Shown here: positions 6,716 to 13,811 of the stretch, piece by piece | Layout of the letters: the number at the start of each line of letters is the position of its first letter | How positions within the stretch are numbered: position 1 is the first letter of the stretch | Position numbers and translations under genes: made by a program | Assembly: GCA_041651315.1 (NCBI GenBank) | Contig: JBAZJM010000061.1 | Span: 1-18,744, forward strand | From: CAITYL01 sp041651315 | GTDB taxonomy: Bacteria; Verrucomicrobiota; Lentisphaeria; Oligosphaerales; CAITYL01 | Direction of reading: 5' to 3' | Length of the DNA: 18,744 nucleotides | Notes under the pieces: model-generated | What the model was told of the DNA's origin: nothing | The model's database searches: none | Seen by the model: the letters and a program-made list of their open reading frames with translations, nothing else

Positions 6716-9175
6716 GTAGGTCATCCGCAGGTGGCGGAAGGACAGGGCGGCCTTGAATTCCTTGAGCGAGGGACGGCCACTCTTGGGGGTGAAGACGAAC
6801 CGCTGCGGGACACCCGGCAGCAGGGTCACGTCGTTGTCGTCGAACTCGCCCCGGATGCCGGCCGCGTCCAAGGCGAAGAACAGGGCGACCGCCTTGGCGG
6901 CGGCGGCCGTCACCTCAAAGCGGCCGCCGGCCAGCGGTTTGACCGTCAGGGCGACTTCCGCCAGGGGCAGGTCGAAGCTTTTCCACGGCACCAGGAAGGC
7001 GTCGTTGGCCGCGGCCGCCGTCGGCCCCGTGAATTCGATGCGGGCAAAGCCCTCGTCGGGCTGGAACGGCAGGTCGGCCGCCGCCACCGTCGCGAGCAGG
7101 GTGGCGGACTCGCGGGGGAGCTTCGCCGGCAACTCCCGCACCGCCGCCACCGTGCCGTCGAGCCGGACCAAGGCGACCTTCAGCCGGCCCGCCACCGCCT
7201 GGAGCCGGTCGTTGACGCCCCACACCTCAAGACCGCCGGCGGCGGTCTTGATCCCCGTGATCATGACCGGCGCGTAGAAGCGGGCGGCCAGATAATGGAG
7301 CAGCTTCCATTTGCCGCCGTATTCGAGCGAGGCCCAGGAGCAGACCGGCCAGTTGTCGTTGAGCTGCCAATAGAGCACCCCCATGCAGTAGGGCCGCAGG
7401 CGGCGCCAGTGCTCGGCGGCGGTCTTGATGGCCAGCGCCTGCTGAACCTGGCTGAGGTAGACAAAGTTCGCAAAACCCTCCGGCAGCCGGAAATACTGGG
7501 TCATCGTCGCCACCACCTTGGTGTTGCCGCCGGGATGGCGCTGGTGATGGTCGATGGCCGGGGCGGACACGTTGAACTCGTCTGCCGGGGCATAGCTCCG
7601 GATGGTGTCCAGCGAGGGAAAGGACTGGAAGCCGAACTCCGAACAGAAGCGCGGCTTGATCTTGTAGAACTCCTCGATCGGCTTGCTCTCGTGCCAGACG
7701 CCCCAGTAGTGCATGTCGCCGCGGTTGTCGGTGTGCCAGCAGTCGGTGTAGTCGTCGCGGCCGCCGCAGGGGGAGCTCGACCAGAACACCCGGGCGGGGT
7801 CCAGCGCGTCGACCGTGGCGCCGAGGACGCCTTCGTTGAGCCGGTCGTAGTCCACCAGATAGCGGGCGGGGTTGGCCTGGCTTTCAGGGTACCACTTGAG
7901 GGCGCCAACGTCCTCGTTGTTGCCGCACCACAGGGCGATGCAGGCAAAGTCGCGGAGCCGCTTGACCTGATGGACGGCCTCGGCGCGGACACTGGCCAGG
8001 AACGGCTTGTCGCCGGGGTACAGCGAGCAGGCGAACATGAAATCGTGCCAGACCAGGAGCCCCTTCTCGTCACAGAGCGCATAAAAGGTGTCGCTCTCAT
8101 ACTGGCCGCCGCCCCAGACGCGGAGCATGTTCATGCCGGCCCGGACGGCACTGGTGAGCAGGTCGTCGAACACCGCGGGGGTCTGCCGCTGCGGCAGGGC
8201 GTCGCAGGGAATCCAGTCCGCGCCCTTGCAGAAGATGGCGGCCCCGTTGACCTTGAAGACCATCGGCACGCCGTGCGCGTCAGGGCGGCATTCCAGTTCC
8301 AGCGTGCGCAGTCCGAGCTTTTTGACAACGCGCTGGCCGGCAACCGCGACCGTGAGCTCGTAGAGGGGTTGCTCGCCGTAACCGTGCGGCCACCACAGCC
8401 GCGGATTCCGCAGCTCCAGGGTCACGGACGCCGTATTGGAGCCGGGGACGAGCGTGAGCCGTTTCGACGCGGACACCCCGCCGAGCGTCACCGAGAGGGT
8501 GGTCTCACCGCCCTTGGGGGAGGTCAGTTCGCAGCACACGTCCACTTCGCACCGCCCCTTGGCATGGCGCTGCGTGGTATAGACATAGTCGATCCGCGCC
8601 GTGCCAACGGCCTGCAGGTAGATGTCGCCGACAATCCCGGCCACCATCAGGCAGGGCCCCCAGTCCCAGCCGGCATGGCACTGGGTCTTGCGCAGCAGGT
8701 TGCGGTGCGGCGACTGCACGGGAAAAGTGGAATGGGGCACCGGATAGGGCAGCGCCTTGGCCCGTTCCGCCGCCGCCTTCTCCGCGGAGGTGAAACGCAC
8801 CTCGATCGTGTTGCGCCCCGCCTTCAGCAACGGCCCCACCGCCACCCGCAGCCGCACAAACATGTTGTCGGACGCCGCCGCCGGCCGGCCGTTGATGAAC
8901 ACCTCCGCCACCGTGTCGAGGCTGTCGCAGTTGAGGATGATTTCCGGGGCCGCCAGGAACGCCTTCGACACCTCAAAGGTGCGGGTGTACGACCAGTCGG
9001 CGCGCCCGACCCACTGCACGTCCAGTTCGTTGAGCCGGTCGTAGGGGTCGGGAATCCGCCCCGCCGCCAGCAGCGCGCTGTGGGTGTCGCCGGGCACCTG
9101 CGCCGGCACCGTCTCACGGCCGCCAACCTGGGCCAGGGTCCAGTCGCCGTTCAAGTCGATCATCTGGGAGGTCAT
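6710..9175 (-). CDS. Beta-mannosidase, glycoside hydrolase family 2
   Basis: 821-residue exo-acting enzyme predicted to release terminal beta-linked mannose from manno-oligosaccharides or N-glycan cores. The order is that of GH2 mannosidases: N-terminal sugar-binding jelly roll (about 5-190, with DWSYTRTF and HAGWDWGP), immunoglobulin-like domain (195-290), TIM barrel (300-620) and C-terminal beta domains. The acid/base is E421 in LWCGNNED and the nucleophile is E513 in RFCSEFGFQSFPS. FKVNGAAIFCKGADWIP and LRVWGGGQYE are typical barrel strands. There is no signal peptide, so it should act in the cytoplasm on imported oligosaccharides. The start is the ATG at 9175; an in-frame ATG at 9163 is possible. 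It is divergent from an AraC gene that probably controls it. Exo-beta-D-glucosaminidase is a related GH2 activity, but the WCGNNED and CSEFGFQS motifs favour mannosidase. Confidence 0.93.
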   Translation of the reverse strand: MTSQMIDLNGDWTLAQVGGRETVPAQVPGDTHSALLAAGRIPDPYDRLNELDVQWVGRADWSYTRTFEVSKAFLAAPEIILNCDSLDTVAEVFINGRPAAASDNMFVRLRVAVGPLLKAGRNTIEVRFTSAEKAAAERAKALPYPVPHSTFPVQSPHRNLLRKTQCHAGWDWGPCLMVAGIVGDIYLQAVGTARIDYVYTTQRHAKGRCEVDVCCELTSPKGGETTLSVTLGGVSASKRLTLVPGSNTASVTLELRNPRLWWPHGYGEQPLYELTVAVAGQRVVKKLGLRTLELECRPDAHGVPMVFKVNGAAIFCKGADWIPCDALPQRQTPAVFDDLLTSAVRAGMNMLRVWGGGQYESDTFYALCDEKGLLVWHDFMFACSLYPGDKPFLASVRAEAVHQVKRLRDFACIALWCGNNEDVGALKWYPESQANPARYLVDYDRLNEGVLGATVDALDPARVFWSSSPCGGRDDYTDCWHTDNRGDMHYWGVWHESKPIEEFYKIKPRFCSEFGFQSFPSLDTIRSYAPADEFNVSAPAIDHHQRHPGGNTKVVATMTQYFRLPEGFANFVYLSQVQQALAIKTAAEHWRRLRPYCMGVLYWQLNDNWPVCSWASLEYGGKWKLLHYLAARFYAPVMITGIKTAAGGLEVWGVNDRLQAVAGRLKVALVRLDGTVAAVRELPAKLPRESATLLATVAAADLPFQPDEGFARIEFTGPTAAAANDAFLVPWKSFDLPLAEVALTVKPLAGGRFEVTAAAAKAVALFFALDAAGIRGEFDDNDVTLLPGVPQRFVFTPKSGRPSLKEFKAALSFRHLRMTYA

Positions 9176-9247
9176 GGAAGAGTTCCGTCTTGCGTATCAC
9201 GATTATTCAGCCATCCCGTTAGTATAGCATGCCGCAAGCATGGCACC

Positions 9248-9276
9248 TTGACTCTTCCGCCATCAACCTGTATTAT
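9248..9276 (+). promoter_or_regulatory. Near-consensus sigma-70 promoter of the AraC gene at 9283
   Basis: The -35 box TTGACT (9248-9253) and -10 box TATTAT (9271-9276) are 17 bp apart, each one mismatch from consensus. The predicted transcription start is about 9283, which is the A of the proposed start codon, so the mRNA would be leaderless. The promoter lies inside the longer reading frame that begins at 9229, which argues against that longer start. Confidence 0.65.
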
Positions 9277-9282
9277 TCGGAC

Positions 9283-10167
9283 ATGACACTGACCCTCAAG
9301 GCCAGGGAACAGTTCGGCGGCGCCGCCGATTTCCTGTCCCTGCGCATCGACCCCCTCGCCAAGGGCTACCCGGCCCATGCGCACGATTACGTCGAGATTG
9401 TCATTGTCCTGGAAGGCAGCGCGTTGCACCGCATCGACCAGCGCGCCTACCGCCTGGCCGCCGGCGACGTCTACGTGCTGCGCGGCAACACCGTGCACGC
9501 CTTCGAGGACGCCTCCGACGATTTCCGCATCGCCAACCTGATGTACCTGCCGGACAAGGTCTGCTTCCCGCAGCCGCTGCTGCAGCAGCTGCCCGGCTAC
9601 CAGGCGCTGTTCGTGCTCGAGCCGGCCCGGCGGCTGGAGGGCGGTTTCAAGTCGCGGCTCCGCCTCGACGCCTTCAGCCTGAAAAACCTTCTGGCCGGCC
9701 TGCGCCTGATGGCGGAGGAATACGCCGCCCGGAGCCCCGGTTATGACAGCCTGCTGCAGGCGCGGCTGCTGGAGCTGGTGGTGACCCTGTCGCGGGCCTA
9801 TGAGAAATCGGACGGGGGCGGCGGCCGGCACCGGCTGCTGCGCATCGGCGAGGCCGTGGCCTGGTTGGAAGGCCACTACCTGGAACGGCTGTCCGTCCCC
9901 GAACTGGCGCGGCGCGCCACCCTCTCCGAACGCCAGTTCCTGCGCGTCTTCCGGCGCCTCTACGGCTGTTCCCCGGTGGAGCAGATCCTCAAGCTCCGGA
10001 TCCGCCACGCCTGCGGCCTGCTGCGGAGCGGCAGGGTTTCGGTCGCGGCGGCCGCCCGCGCCAGCGGTTTCACCGACAGCAACTACTTCTCGAAGCAGTT
10101 CCGCCGCGAAACCGGCATGCCGCCGCGGGAGTTCCTGCGGCGCCACGCCCCGGCGGCCCGGCCTTGA
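9283..10167 (+). CDS. AraC-family transcriptional regulator, divergent from beta-mannosidase
   Basis: 294-residue regulator. The N-terminal cupin has H32, H34 and E38 (AHAHDYVEI) and GDVYVLRGNTVHAF (residues 61-74); the C-terminal AraC domain covers about 190-290 (LSVPELARRATLSERQFLRVF, then VAAAARASGFTDSNYFSKQF, the usual second helix-turn-helix). I chose the ATG at 9283 rather than the ATG 18 codons upstream at 9229, because a strong sigma-70 promoter lies between the two and would start transcription at 9283. Neither start has a Shine-Dalgarno sequence. It is divergent from the GH2 beta-mannosidase gene, about 107 bp away start to start, so it is the natural candidate regulator of mannoside use. 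A 10-bp repeat array begins on the base after its stop codon. Confidence 0.9.
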   Translation: MTLTLKAREQFGGAADFLSLRIDPLAKGYPAHAHDYVEIVIVLEGSALHRIDQRAYRLAAGDVYVLRGNTVHAFEDASDDFRIANLMYLPDKVCFPQPLLQQLPGYQALFVLEPARRLEGGFKSRLRLDAFSLKNLLAGLRLMAEEYAARSPGYDSLLQARLLELVVTLSRAYEKSDGGGGRHRLLRIGEAVAWLEGHYLERLSVPELARRATLSERQFLRVFRRLYGCSPVEQILKLRIRHACGLLRSGRVSVAAAARASGFTDSNYFSKQFRRETGMPPREFLRRHAPAARP

Positions 10168-10207
10168 GATCGGTCGCGGTCGCCTGCAATCGGTCGCAAT
10201 CGACCGC
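10168..10207 (+). repeat. Short-period array, 10-bp units related to AATCGGTCGC
   Basis: Four 10-bp units begin immediately after the AraC stop codon. The first, third and fourth fit RATCGRYCGC; the second is diverged (GGTCGCCTGC). No ribosome binding site or frame is associated with it. Confidence 0.65.
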
Positions 10208-10234
10208 AAACGGCACTTGGAGAAAGTCGTAACA

Positions 10235-10290
10235 CGTGAAATCGTGAGGCGTGAGCCAGGAAGTTCACGCTTTCACGCGTCACGTTTCAC
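10235..10290. repeat. Short-period inverted array, CGTGANN facing NNTCACG
   Basis: Three left units (CGTGAAAT, CGTGAGG, CGTGAGC) face right units (TTCACGC, TTTCACGC, GTCACGT, TTCAC) around a short centre at 10257-10263. The period is 7-8 bp. It lies just after the stop of the minus-strand Gfo/Idh gene, between convergent genes, and would form a hairpin in both transcripts. Confidence 0.75.
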
Positions 10291-10298
10291 AAATCGCC

Positions 10299-11399
10299 TC
10301 AGTCGTCCAGCAGGCCGGGGACCAGCCCGAGCGGCAGCGCCGCCGGCTGGGCGCAGCGGTGGGCAATCTCCAGGGTACGGCCGTCCTGCGAGGCGCGCTC
10401 GAAGGCCAGCATGACCTCCAGCACGTGCAGGGCGAGCTCGCCGGAACAGCGGTGGGGCCGGCCGGAACGGACGCCGTGGGCGAGGTCCGCCGCGCCGATG
10501 CTGCGGGAATTTTCGCGGTAGCCGTGGGAGAAGCCGAACGGCTGCCACTGGCCGCTGTCGGGCCGGAACACCTTGACGTCGCCGCCAAAGCCGTTGGGGT
10601 CCGGCACCTGCAGACTGCCCTCGCTGCCGTAGATCTCGATCGGCGAATGGCCGTGGGCATGCACGTCAAAGCTGATGCACACCGTGACCACCGCGCCGCT
10701 CTCGAAAATCAGCGTGCCGCTGTTGTGCGTGGGCACCTCCACCGGCAGCCGTTGGCCGAACTGCTGCGGACAGGTGGCAAGGCGGTCGGGAAAGCTCTTG
10801 ACGGCCACCGCGGACACCGCCTTGACCGGCCCCAGCAGATGCACCAGCGCGGTGATGTAATAGGGCCCCATGTCCAGCATCGGCCCGCCGCCGCGCTCGT
10901 AGAAGAAGGCGGGGTTGGGATGCCAGCCTTCCGGACCGCGCCCCATCATGAAGGCGGTGCCGGCCAGCGGCCGGCCGATCCAGCCGTCGTCGATCACCTT
11001 GCGGCAAGTCTGCAAGCCCGCTCCGAGGAAGGTGTCCGGGGCGCAGCCCAGCCGCCGCTGCGCCTTGGCGGCGGCCTGGACCAGCGCGGCGCCCTCCTCC
11101 AGGGTGATGCCGAGCGGCTTCTCGCTGTGCACATGCTTGCCGGCCGCCAGCGCGGCGCGGCTGACCGCGGCATGCACCTTGGGAATGGTCAGGTTGACCA
11201 CCAGGTCGATGTCCGGGCTGGCCAGCAGCTCGTCCACCGTCATCGCCGTGACGTTGAACTCCTTGGCGCGGGCCTTGGCCGCCTCGGCGTTGAGGTCGGC
11301 ACAGGCGGCCGCCTCCAGCAGGCGGAACATGCCGCACCCCTTGAAATAGGCCGGGGCGATGTTGCCGCAGCCGATGATGCCAACGCGCATTTTGTCCAT
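10299..11399 (-). CDS. Gfo/Idh/MocA-family NAD(P)-dependent oxidoreductase
   Basis: 366-residue predicted sugar dehydrogenase or related oxidoreductase. It has GCGNIA (residues 10-15) in the Rossmann fold, SEKPLG (92-97) and GGGPMLDMGPYYITALVHLLGP in the C-terminal domain, a form common among Gfo/Idh proteins of sugar-catabolic clusters. The start is the ATG at 11399, supported by AAGGAG 8 nt upstream; reading further upstream would translate the repeat array at 11421-11500. It shares only the fold, not close sequence, with the oxidoreductase at 1129-2103. The next gene upstream on the same strand, the TIM-barrel isomerase-like gene, ends 130 nt away, so the two may form an operon interrupted by the array. 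Substrate unknown; adjacency to a TIM-barrel epimerase-like protein suggests a 3-keto-sugar or inositol-type route (inference). Confidence 0.9.
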   Translation of the reverse strand: MDKMRVGIIGCGNIAPAYFKGCGMFRLLEAAACADLNAEAAKARAKEFNVTAMTVDELLASPDIDLVVNLTIPKVHAAVSRAALAAGKHVHSEKPLGITLEEGAALVQAAAKAQRRLGCAPDTFLGAGLQTCRKVIDDGWIGRPLAGTAFMMGRGPEGWHPNPAFFYERGGGPMLDMGPYYITALVHLLGPVKAVSAVAVKSFPDRLATCPQQFGQRLPVEVPTHNSGTLIFESGAVVTVCISFDVHAHGHSPIEIYGSEGSLQVPDPNGFGGDVKVFRPDSGQWQPFGFSHGYRENSRSIGAADLAHGVRSGRPHRCSGELALHVLEVMLAFERASQDGRTLEIAHRCAQPAALPLGLVPGLLDD

Positions 11400-11420
11400 T
11401 TTGAAAACTCCTTCTTCGGT

Positions 11421-11500
11421 CGTCGATATCCCTCGATATCCCTCGATAACCATCGATAGCCATCGACGGCCATCGACGGTTATCGACGGTTATCGACCCC
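11421..11500 (-). repeat. Short-period array, eight 10-bp units around TCGA
   Basis: Eight consecutive 10-bp units with strict spacing and consensus YMTCGAYRNY. Neighbouring units are more alike than distant ones: the type drifts stepwise from CCTCGATATC through CATCGATAGC and CATCGACGGC to TATCGACGGT. TCGA is invariant in all eight; several units contain the palindrome ATCGAT. It lies between two minus-strand genes, 21 nt before the start codon of the Gfo/Idh gene. Confidence 0.9.
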
Positions 11501-11529
11501 GGCAAGTCTCGCCAAAGCGGGCCGGCCGG

Positions 11530-12297
11530 TTATTTGTTGCCGGCGGCCAACTTGTTGCGGGTCAGATAGGTGTAGCTTTGGCCGATGCATTCGAACATGT
11601 CGCCGGCATAGGCGTCCGCCTCCACCACCAGCCACTGCAGAACGGCGGGATCGGCCGCGCCCACGATGCCGGGAATGTCGTTCTTGCCGGCGCCCACGGC
11701 GGTCATCGGCGTGTCGCGCTCGAAGGTGCCGTCCTTGATGTGCAGCAGCGGGCAGCGGCTGGCAAACTTCGCCACCATCTCCGGGGCGCGGTTGGCGCCG
11801 AAATTGGCCGCCCAGTAGGTGTCCAGCTCAAACGCCACCTCCGGGCAGAGCCCGGCAAAGACCTCGTATTTCAGCCGGCCGTCGGCCAGCCGTTCAAACT
11901 CCCACCAGTGGTTGTGCAGCAGCAGGGTGAGCCCGGCCTTGGCCAGCGGCGCGCGGATGGCCGCCACCGTGTCCGCGGTTTTGCGGATGGCCGCCTCGTC
12001 GGCAAAGTCCGGCGGGCCGAAACCGCCGATCACCAGCCGGGTGCCGAGCACGCCGGCCGCATCGATCACTTCCTGGGCGTTGGCCGGGCCGGCCCACGGC
12101 GAATGGGTCGAGGACACCGTCATGCCCAGATCCTTGACGATTTTGGCCACCTCCGCCGCGGTGAGGCCGTAGAAGCCGGCCGGCTCAACCCCCTGGTAGC
12201 CCATGGCGGCGACACGCTTGAGCACGCCGGGAAAATCCTGGGCGGAGGCGTCACGGAGCGAATAGAGCTGGACGGAAAGCGGTTTGGGGGCGGCCAT
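11530..12297 (-). CDS. Sugar phosphate isomerase/epimerase family protein (xylose-isomerase-like TIM barrel)
   Basis: 255-residue TIM barrel of the AP endonuclease 2 / xylose isomerase superfamily, a family of sugar isomerases, epimerases and inosose dehydratases. Visible features: VQLYSLRD near the N-terminus (9-16), GYQGVEPAG (33-41), the metal-site strand LLHNHWWEF (126-134), FELDTYW with E157 and D159, and LLHIKDG (184-190). The start is the ATG at 12297, with AGGAA 6 nt upstream; a longer frame up to 12336 would run into the divergent AraC promoter. No signal peptide, so cytoplasmic. It is upstream of and co-directional with the Gfo/Idh gene, a frequent pairing in sugar and inositol catabolism; the true substrate is unknown. 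Confidence 0.88.
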   Translation of the reverse strand: MAAPKPLSVQLYSLRDASAQDFPGVLKRVAAMGYQGVEPAGFYGLTAAEVAKIVKDLGMTVSSTHSPWAGPANAQEVIDAAGVLGTRLVIGGFGPPDFADEAAIRKTADTVAAIRAPLAKAGLTLLLHNHWWEFERLADGRLKYEVFAGLCPEVAFELDTYWAANFGANRAPEMVAKFASRCPLLHIKDGTFERDTPMTAVGAGKNDIPGIVGAADPAVLQWLVVEADAYAGDMFECIGQSYTYLTRNKLAAGNK

Positions 12298-12329
12298 GGC
12301 AGATTCCTGGTGGCAGACGGCTAATGGTA

Positions 12330-12358
12330 TTGACAAAAACTACACGATGGAATAGAAT
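12330..12358 (+). promoter_or_regulatory. Strong sigma-70 promoter of the AraC gene at 12367
   Basis: A perfect -35 TTGACA (12330-12335), a 17-bp spacer and -10 TAGAAT (12353-12358). The predicted transcription start, about 12365, is within 2 nt of the ATG at 12367, so the mRNA should be leaderless. The region is conspicuously A/T-rich compared with its surroundings and is shared with the divergent TIM-barrel gene. Confidence 0.75.
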
Positions 12359-12366
12359 ATATTTCT

Positions 12367-13239
12367 ATGCATGGTAAGCAAATTGGCCAAAACTACTATT
12401 TATTGACCGAAACCACCACGCGCCTCCCGGCCGGCCACGGCCCGGGGCCCGGGTTCGTTTCGTTCAACCACATCCGCCGCCTGGAGTCGGTCGGGTTCTT
12501 CCAGTGCCCGGCGGTGGCCGCCGTAACGCCGCTTGTGATCTCCCCCGGCCTTGAATATTTGGAACTGCTGACCACCGGGGTGGTGCGCGACGGGCCGGCC
12601 GGTGCCGAACGCGAATACGGGCCGGGCACCCTGTTCTGGCACCTGCCCGGCGAACCGACCGTCCACCGCACCCGCCCGGACGCCCCCTATGGCTGCCTGT
12701 GCGTGCAATTCGCGGTGACGGACGCGCGCCGGCGGGTGCCGCGCCGCACCGTGGCGGGGGACGCGGCCTGGGCCCGGGCACTGGCCGACGAGCTGTTTGC
12801 GGCCTTTCATGACACCCGCTGCGATCGCGACGCCCTGGCCCTCTACGCCTACGCCCGCCTGCTGTGGGCCGCCAAAACCGCGCCGGCGGAAGACACGGGG
12901 GACGCCCCGCCGGCGCCGCTGCGCCGCATCCTCACGCTGCTGGACACGCGGCCCGATTTGCTGGTGGCGGGCGTGGCCGAGCTGGCGGCGGCGGCCGGCA
13001 TCAGCCGCTCGCACCTGCACCTGTTGTGCCGCAAGCACTGGCGGAGTTCGCCGCACCGGCTGCTGCTGGAACGCCGGCTGCAGGCGGCCAAGCGCCTGCT
13101 GGCGGGCGGGCGGCTGCCCGTGAAGGCTGTGGCCGGCGACTGCGGCTTTGCCAACGTCGAGAGCTTCTGCCGCGCCTTCCGCCGGCTGACCGGGCTGGCG
13201 CCCGGAGCCTACCGCAACCGCCACACCCGCCCGGGGTGA
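12367..13239 (+). CDS. AraC-family transcriptional regulator
   Basis: 290-residue regulator. The N-terminal half is a divergent sensor domain without the HxH cluster seen in the other two AraC proteins here; GPGTLFWHLPGEPTVHR (residues 85-101) is the recognisable cupin strand. The C-terminal AraC domain covers about 190-285, with VAELAAAAGISRSHLHLLCRKH and VKAVAGDCGFANVESFCRAFRR cut at the usual helix positions. The ATG at 12367 is the only plausible start and sits directly downstream of a strong promoter with no room for a Shine-Dalgarno sequence. It is divergent from the TIM-barrel/Gfo-Idh pair, and probably regulates it. Downstream lie about 0.7 kb of palindromes and no gene. Confidence 0.9.
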   Translation: MHGKQIGQNYYLLTETTTRLPAGHGPGPGFVSFNHIRRLESVGFFQCPAVAAVTPLVISPGLEYLELLTTGVVRDGPAGAEREYGPGTLFWHLPGEPTVHRTRPDAPYGCLCVQFAVTDARRRVPRRTVAGDAAWARALADELFAAFHDTRCDRDALALYAYARLLWAAKTAPAEDTGDAPPAPLRRILTLLDTRPDLLVAGVAELAAAAGISRSHLHLLCRKHWRSSPHRLLLERRLQAAKRLLAGGRLPVKAVAGDCGFANVESFCRAFRRLTGLAPGAYRNRHTRPG

Positions 13240-13246
13240 TCCCCGG
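13231..13246 (+). terminator. Hairpin at the AraC stop codon
   Basis: CCGGGG-TGAT-CCCCGG forms a perfect 6-bp stem that includes the AraC stop codon. There is no U tract, so it may only assist termination. Confidence 0.35.
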
Positions 13247-13309
13247 GGCTCGCCCCCATAAGCGCCAACATGTTTGTACTGCGTTAGTTCTACGTTGTTA
13301 CAGGCCTGA

Positions 13310-13390
13310 TTCGTGTGCGCGTTGTCGTTTTCGTGGTTGTCCATCGTACTCGATTCGATCACGACAACGAACACGACCACGACAACGATT
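13310..13390. repeat. Short-period inverted array, 6-bp units
   Basis: The right arm (13361-13390) is five hexamers of the form ACGANN (ACGACA, ACGAAC, ACGACC, ACGACA, ACGATT). The left arm (about 13310-13340) is a T/G-rich counterpart with CGTTGT-type hexamers that can pair with it. The centre (13341-13360) is unrelated. The array is followed by a T run (13389-13393) after the hairpin, so on + it could act as a terminator for the AraC gene. Confidence 0.7.
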
Positions 13391-13419
13391 TTTCTAATCT
13401 ACAAAGTAAAATTAAGCTT

Positions 13420-13580
13420 GGATTATTCATGATTTGAACAGAAGGTAGCGAAGACCGCAAAGGGAATACCGCACAACCGCCAAGCCAGCCTTCGCTATCT
13501 TTGCTGCCTTCTGTTGCAAAATAAAAACGCCCCCTCGCTTGTTTGTGCCCTCTTTATGTTCGAAGTTCATGAATAATGCA
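13420..13580. repeat. Composite inverted repeat with GAAGG-type arms
   Basis: The outer arms, GATTATTCATGA (13421-13432) and TCATGAATAATG (13567-13578), are near-perfect inverse copies. Nested inside, AACAGAAGG (13437-13445) pairs with CCTTCTGTT (13508-13516), and the flanks consist of about 9-bp quasi-repeats (GAAGGTAGC, then CTTCGCTAT and CTTTGCTGC on the other side). It looks like a small non-autonomous inverted-repeat element; no gene inside. Confidence 0.6.
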
Positions 13581-13597
13581 GGTTAGGGGCGCGTTTC

Positions 13598-13642
13598 GTC
13601 CCGTAGGGACTGAATGAAAATAGGCAGGGGCTTCAGCCCCTG
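13598..13642 (-). repeat. REP-like two-stem palindrome, copy A
   Basis: Read on the minus strand: stem 1 CAGGGGC-TGAA-GCCCCTG (13625-13642), then CCTATT, an 8-nt spacer and stem 2 GTCCC-TAC-GGGAC (13598-13610). Copy B at 13728-13775 has the same order in the opposite orientation, so the two form an inverted pair, like a mosaic REP cluster. Confidence 0.75.
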
Positions 13643-13662
13643 TTCCGAAAAAAGGAACGATG

Positions 13663-13708
13663 GCGTGCCGTAGGTACGCCGCGATTCGCCGCGTACCTGA
13701 CGGCACGC
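13663..13708. repeat. Long hairpin between the REP-like copies
   Basis: GCGTGCCGTAGGTACGC (13663-13679) pairs with 13691-13708 through 17 bp with a single one-base bulge. It lies exactly between copies A and B of the REP-like palindrome, so the whole 13598-13775 tract is one symmetric structure. Confidence 0.75.
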
Positions 13709-13727
13709 GAAACCGGGGATGACAAAA

Positions 13728-13806
13728 CAGGGGCTGAAGCCCCTGTCTATTCCCGCCCCGTCCCGCTGGGACGGGAAAACCGCAACCGTTGAGTTCTGCC
13801 AAACTT
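13728..13806 (+). repeat. REP-like two-stem palindrome, copy B with conserved tail
   Basis: Stem 1 CAGGGGC-TGAA-GCCCCTG (13728-13745), CTATT, then stem 2 CCCGTCCC-GCT-GGGACGGG (13757-13775), then a tail to 13806. Stem 2 and the first part of the tail recur in inverse at the right edge (18564-18624) with 43 identical consecutive bases. Confidence 0.85.
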
Positions 13807-13811
13807 CATGT

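Noticed and set aside
9229..9282. Extended N-terminus of the mannosidase-linked AraC protein
   Set aside because: This stretch contains the -35 and -10 boxes of a near-consensus promoter, and its residues do not belong to the cupin domain.
6674..9286. Very long + strand open frame (870 residues) opposite the beta-mannosidase
   Set aside because: It is antisense to a gene with intact GH2 motifs, has His/Arg/Gly-rich low-complexity composition and no recognisable domain; long antisense frames are expected at this GC content.
11421..11500. CRISPR array
   Set aside because: The 10-bp period leaves no room for spacers, and there are no cas genes. The same holds for 6599-6686.
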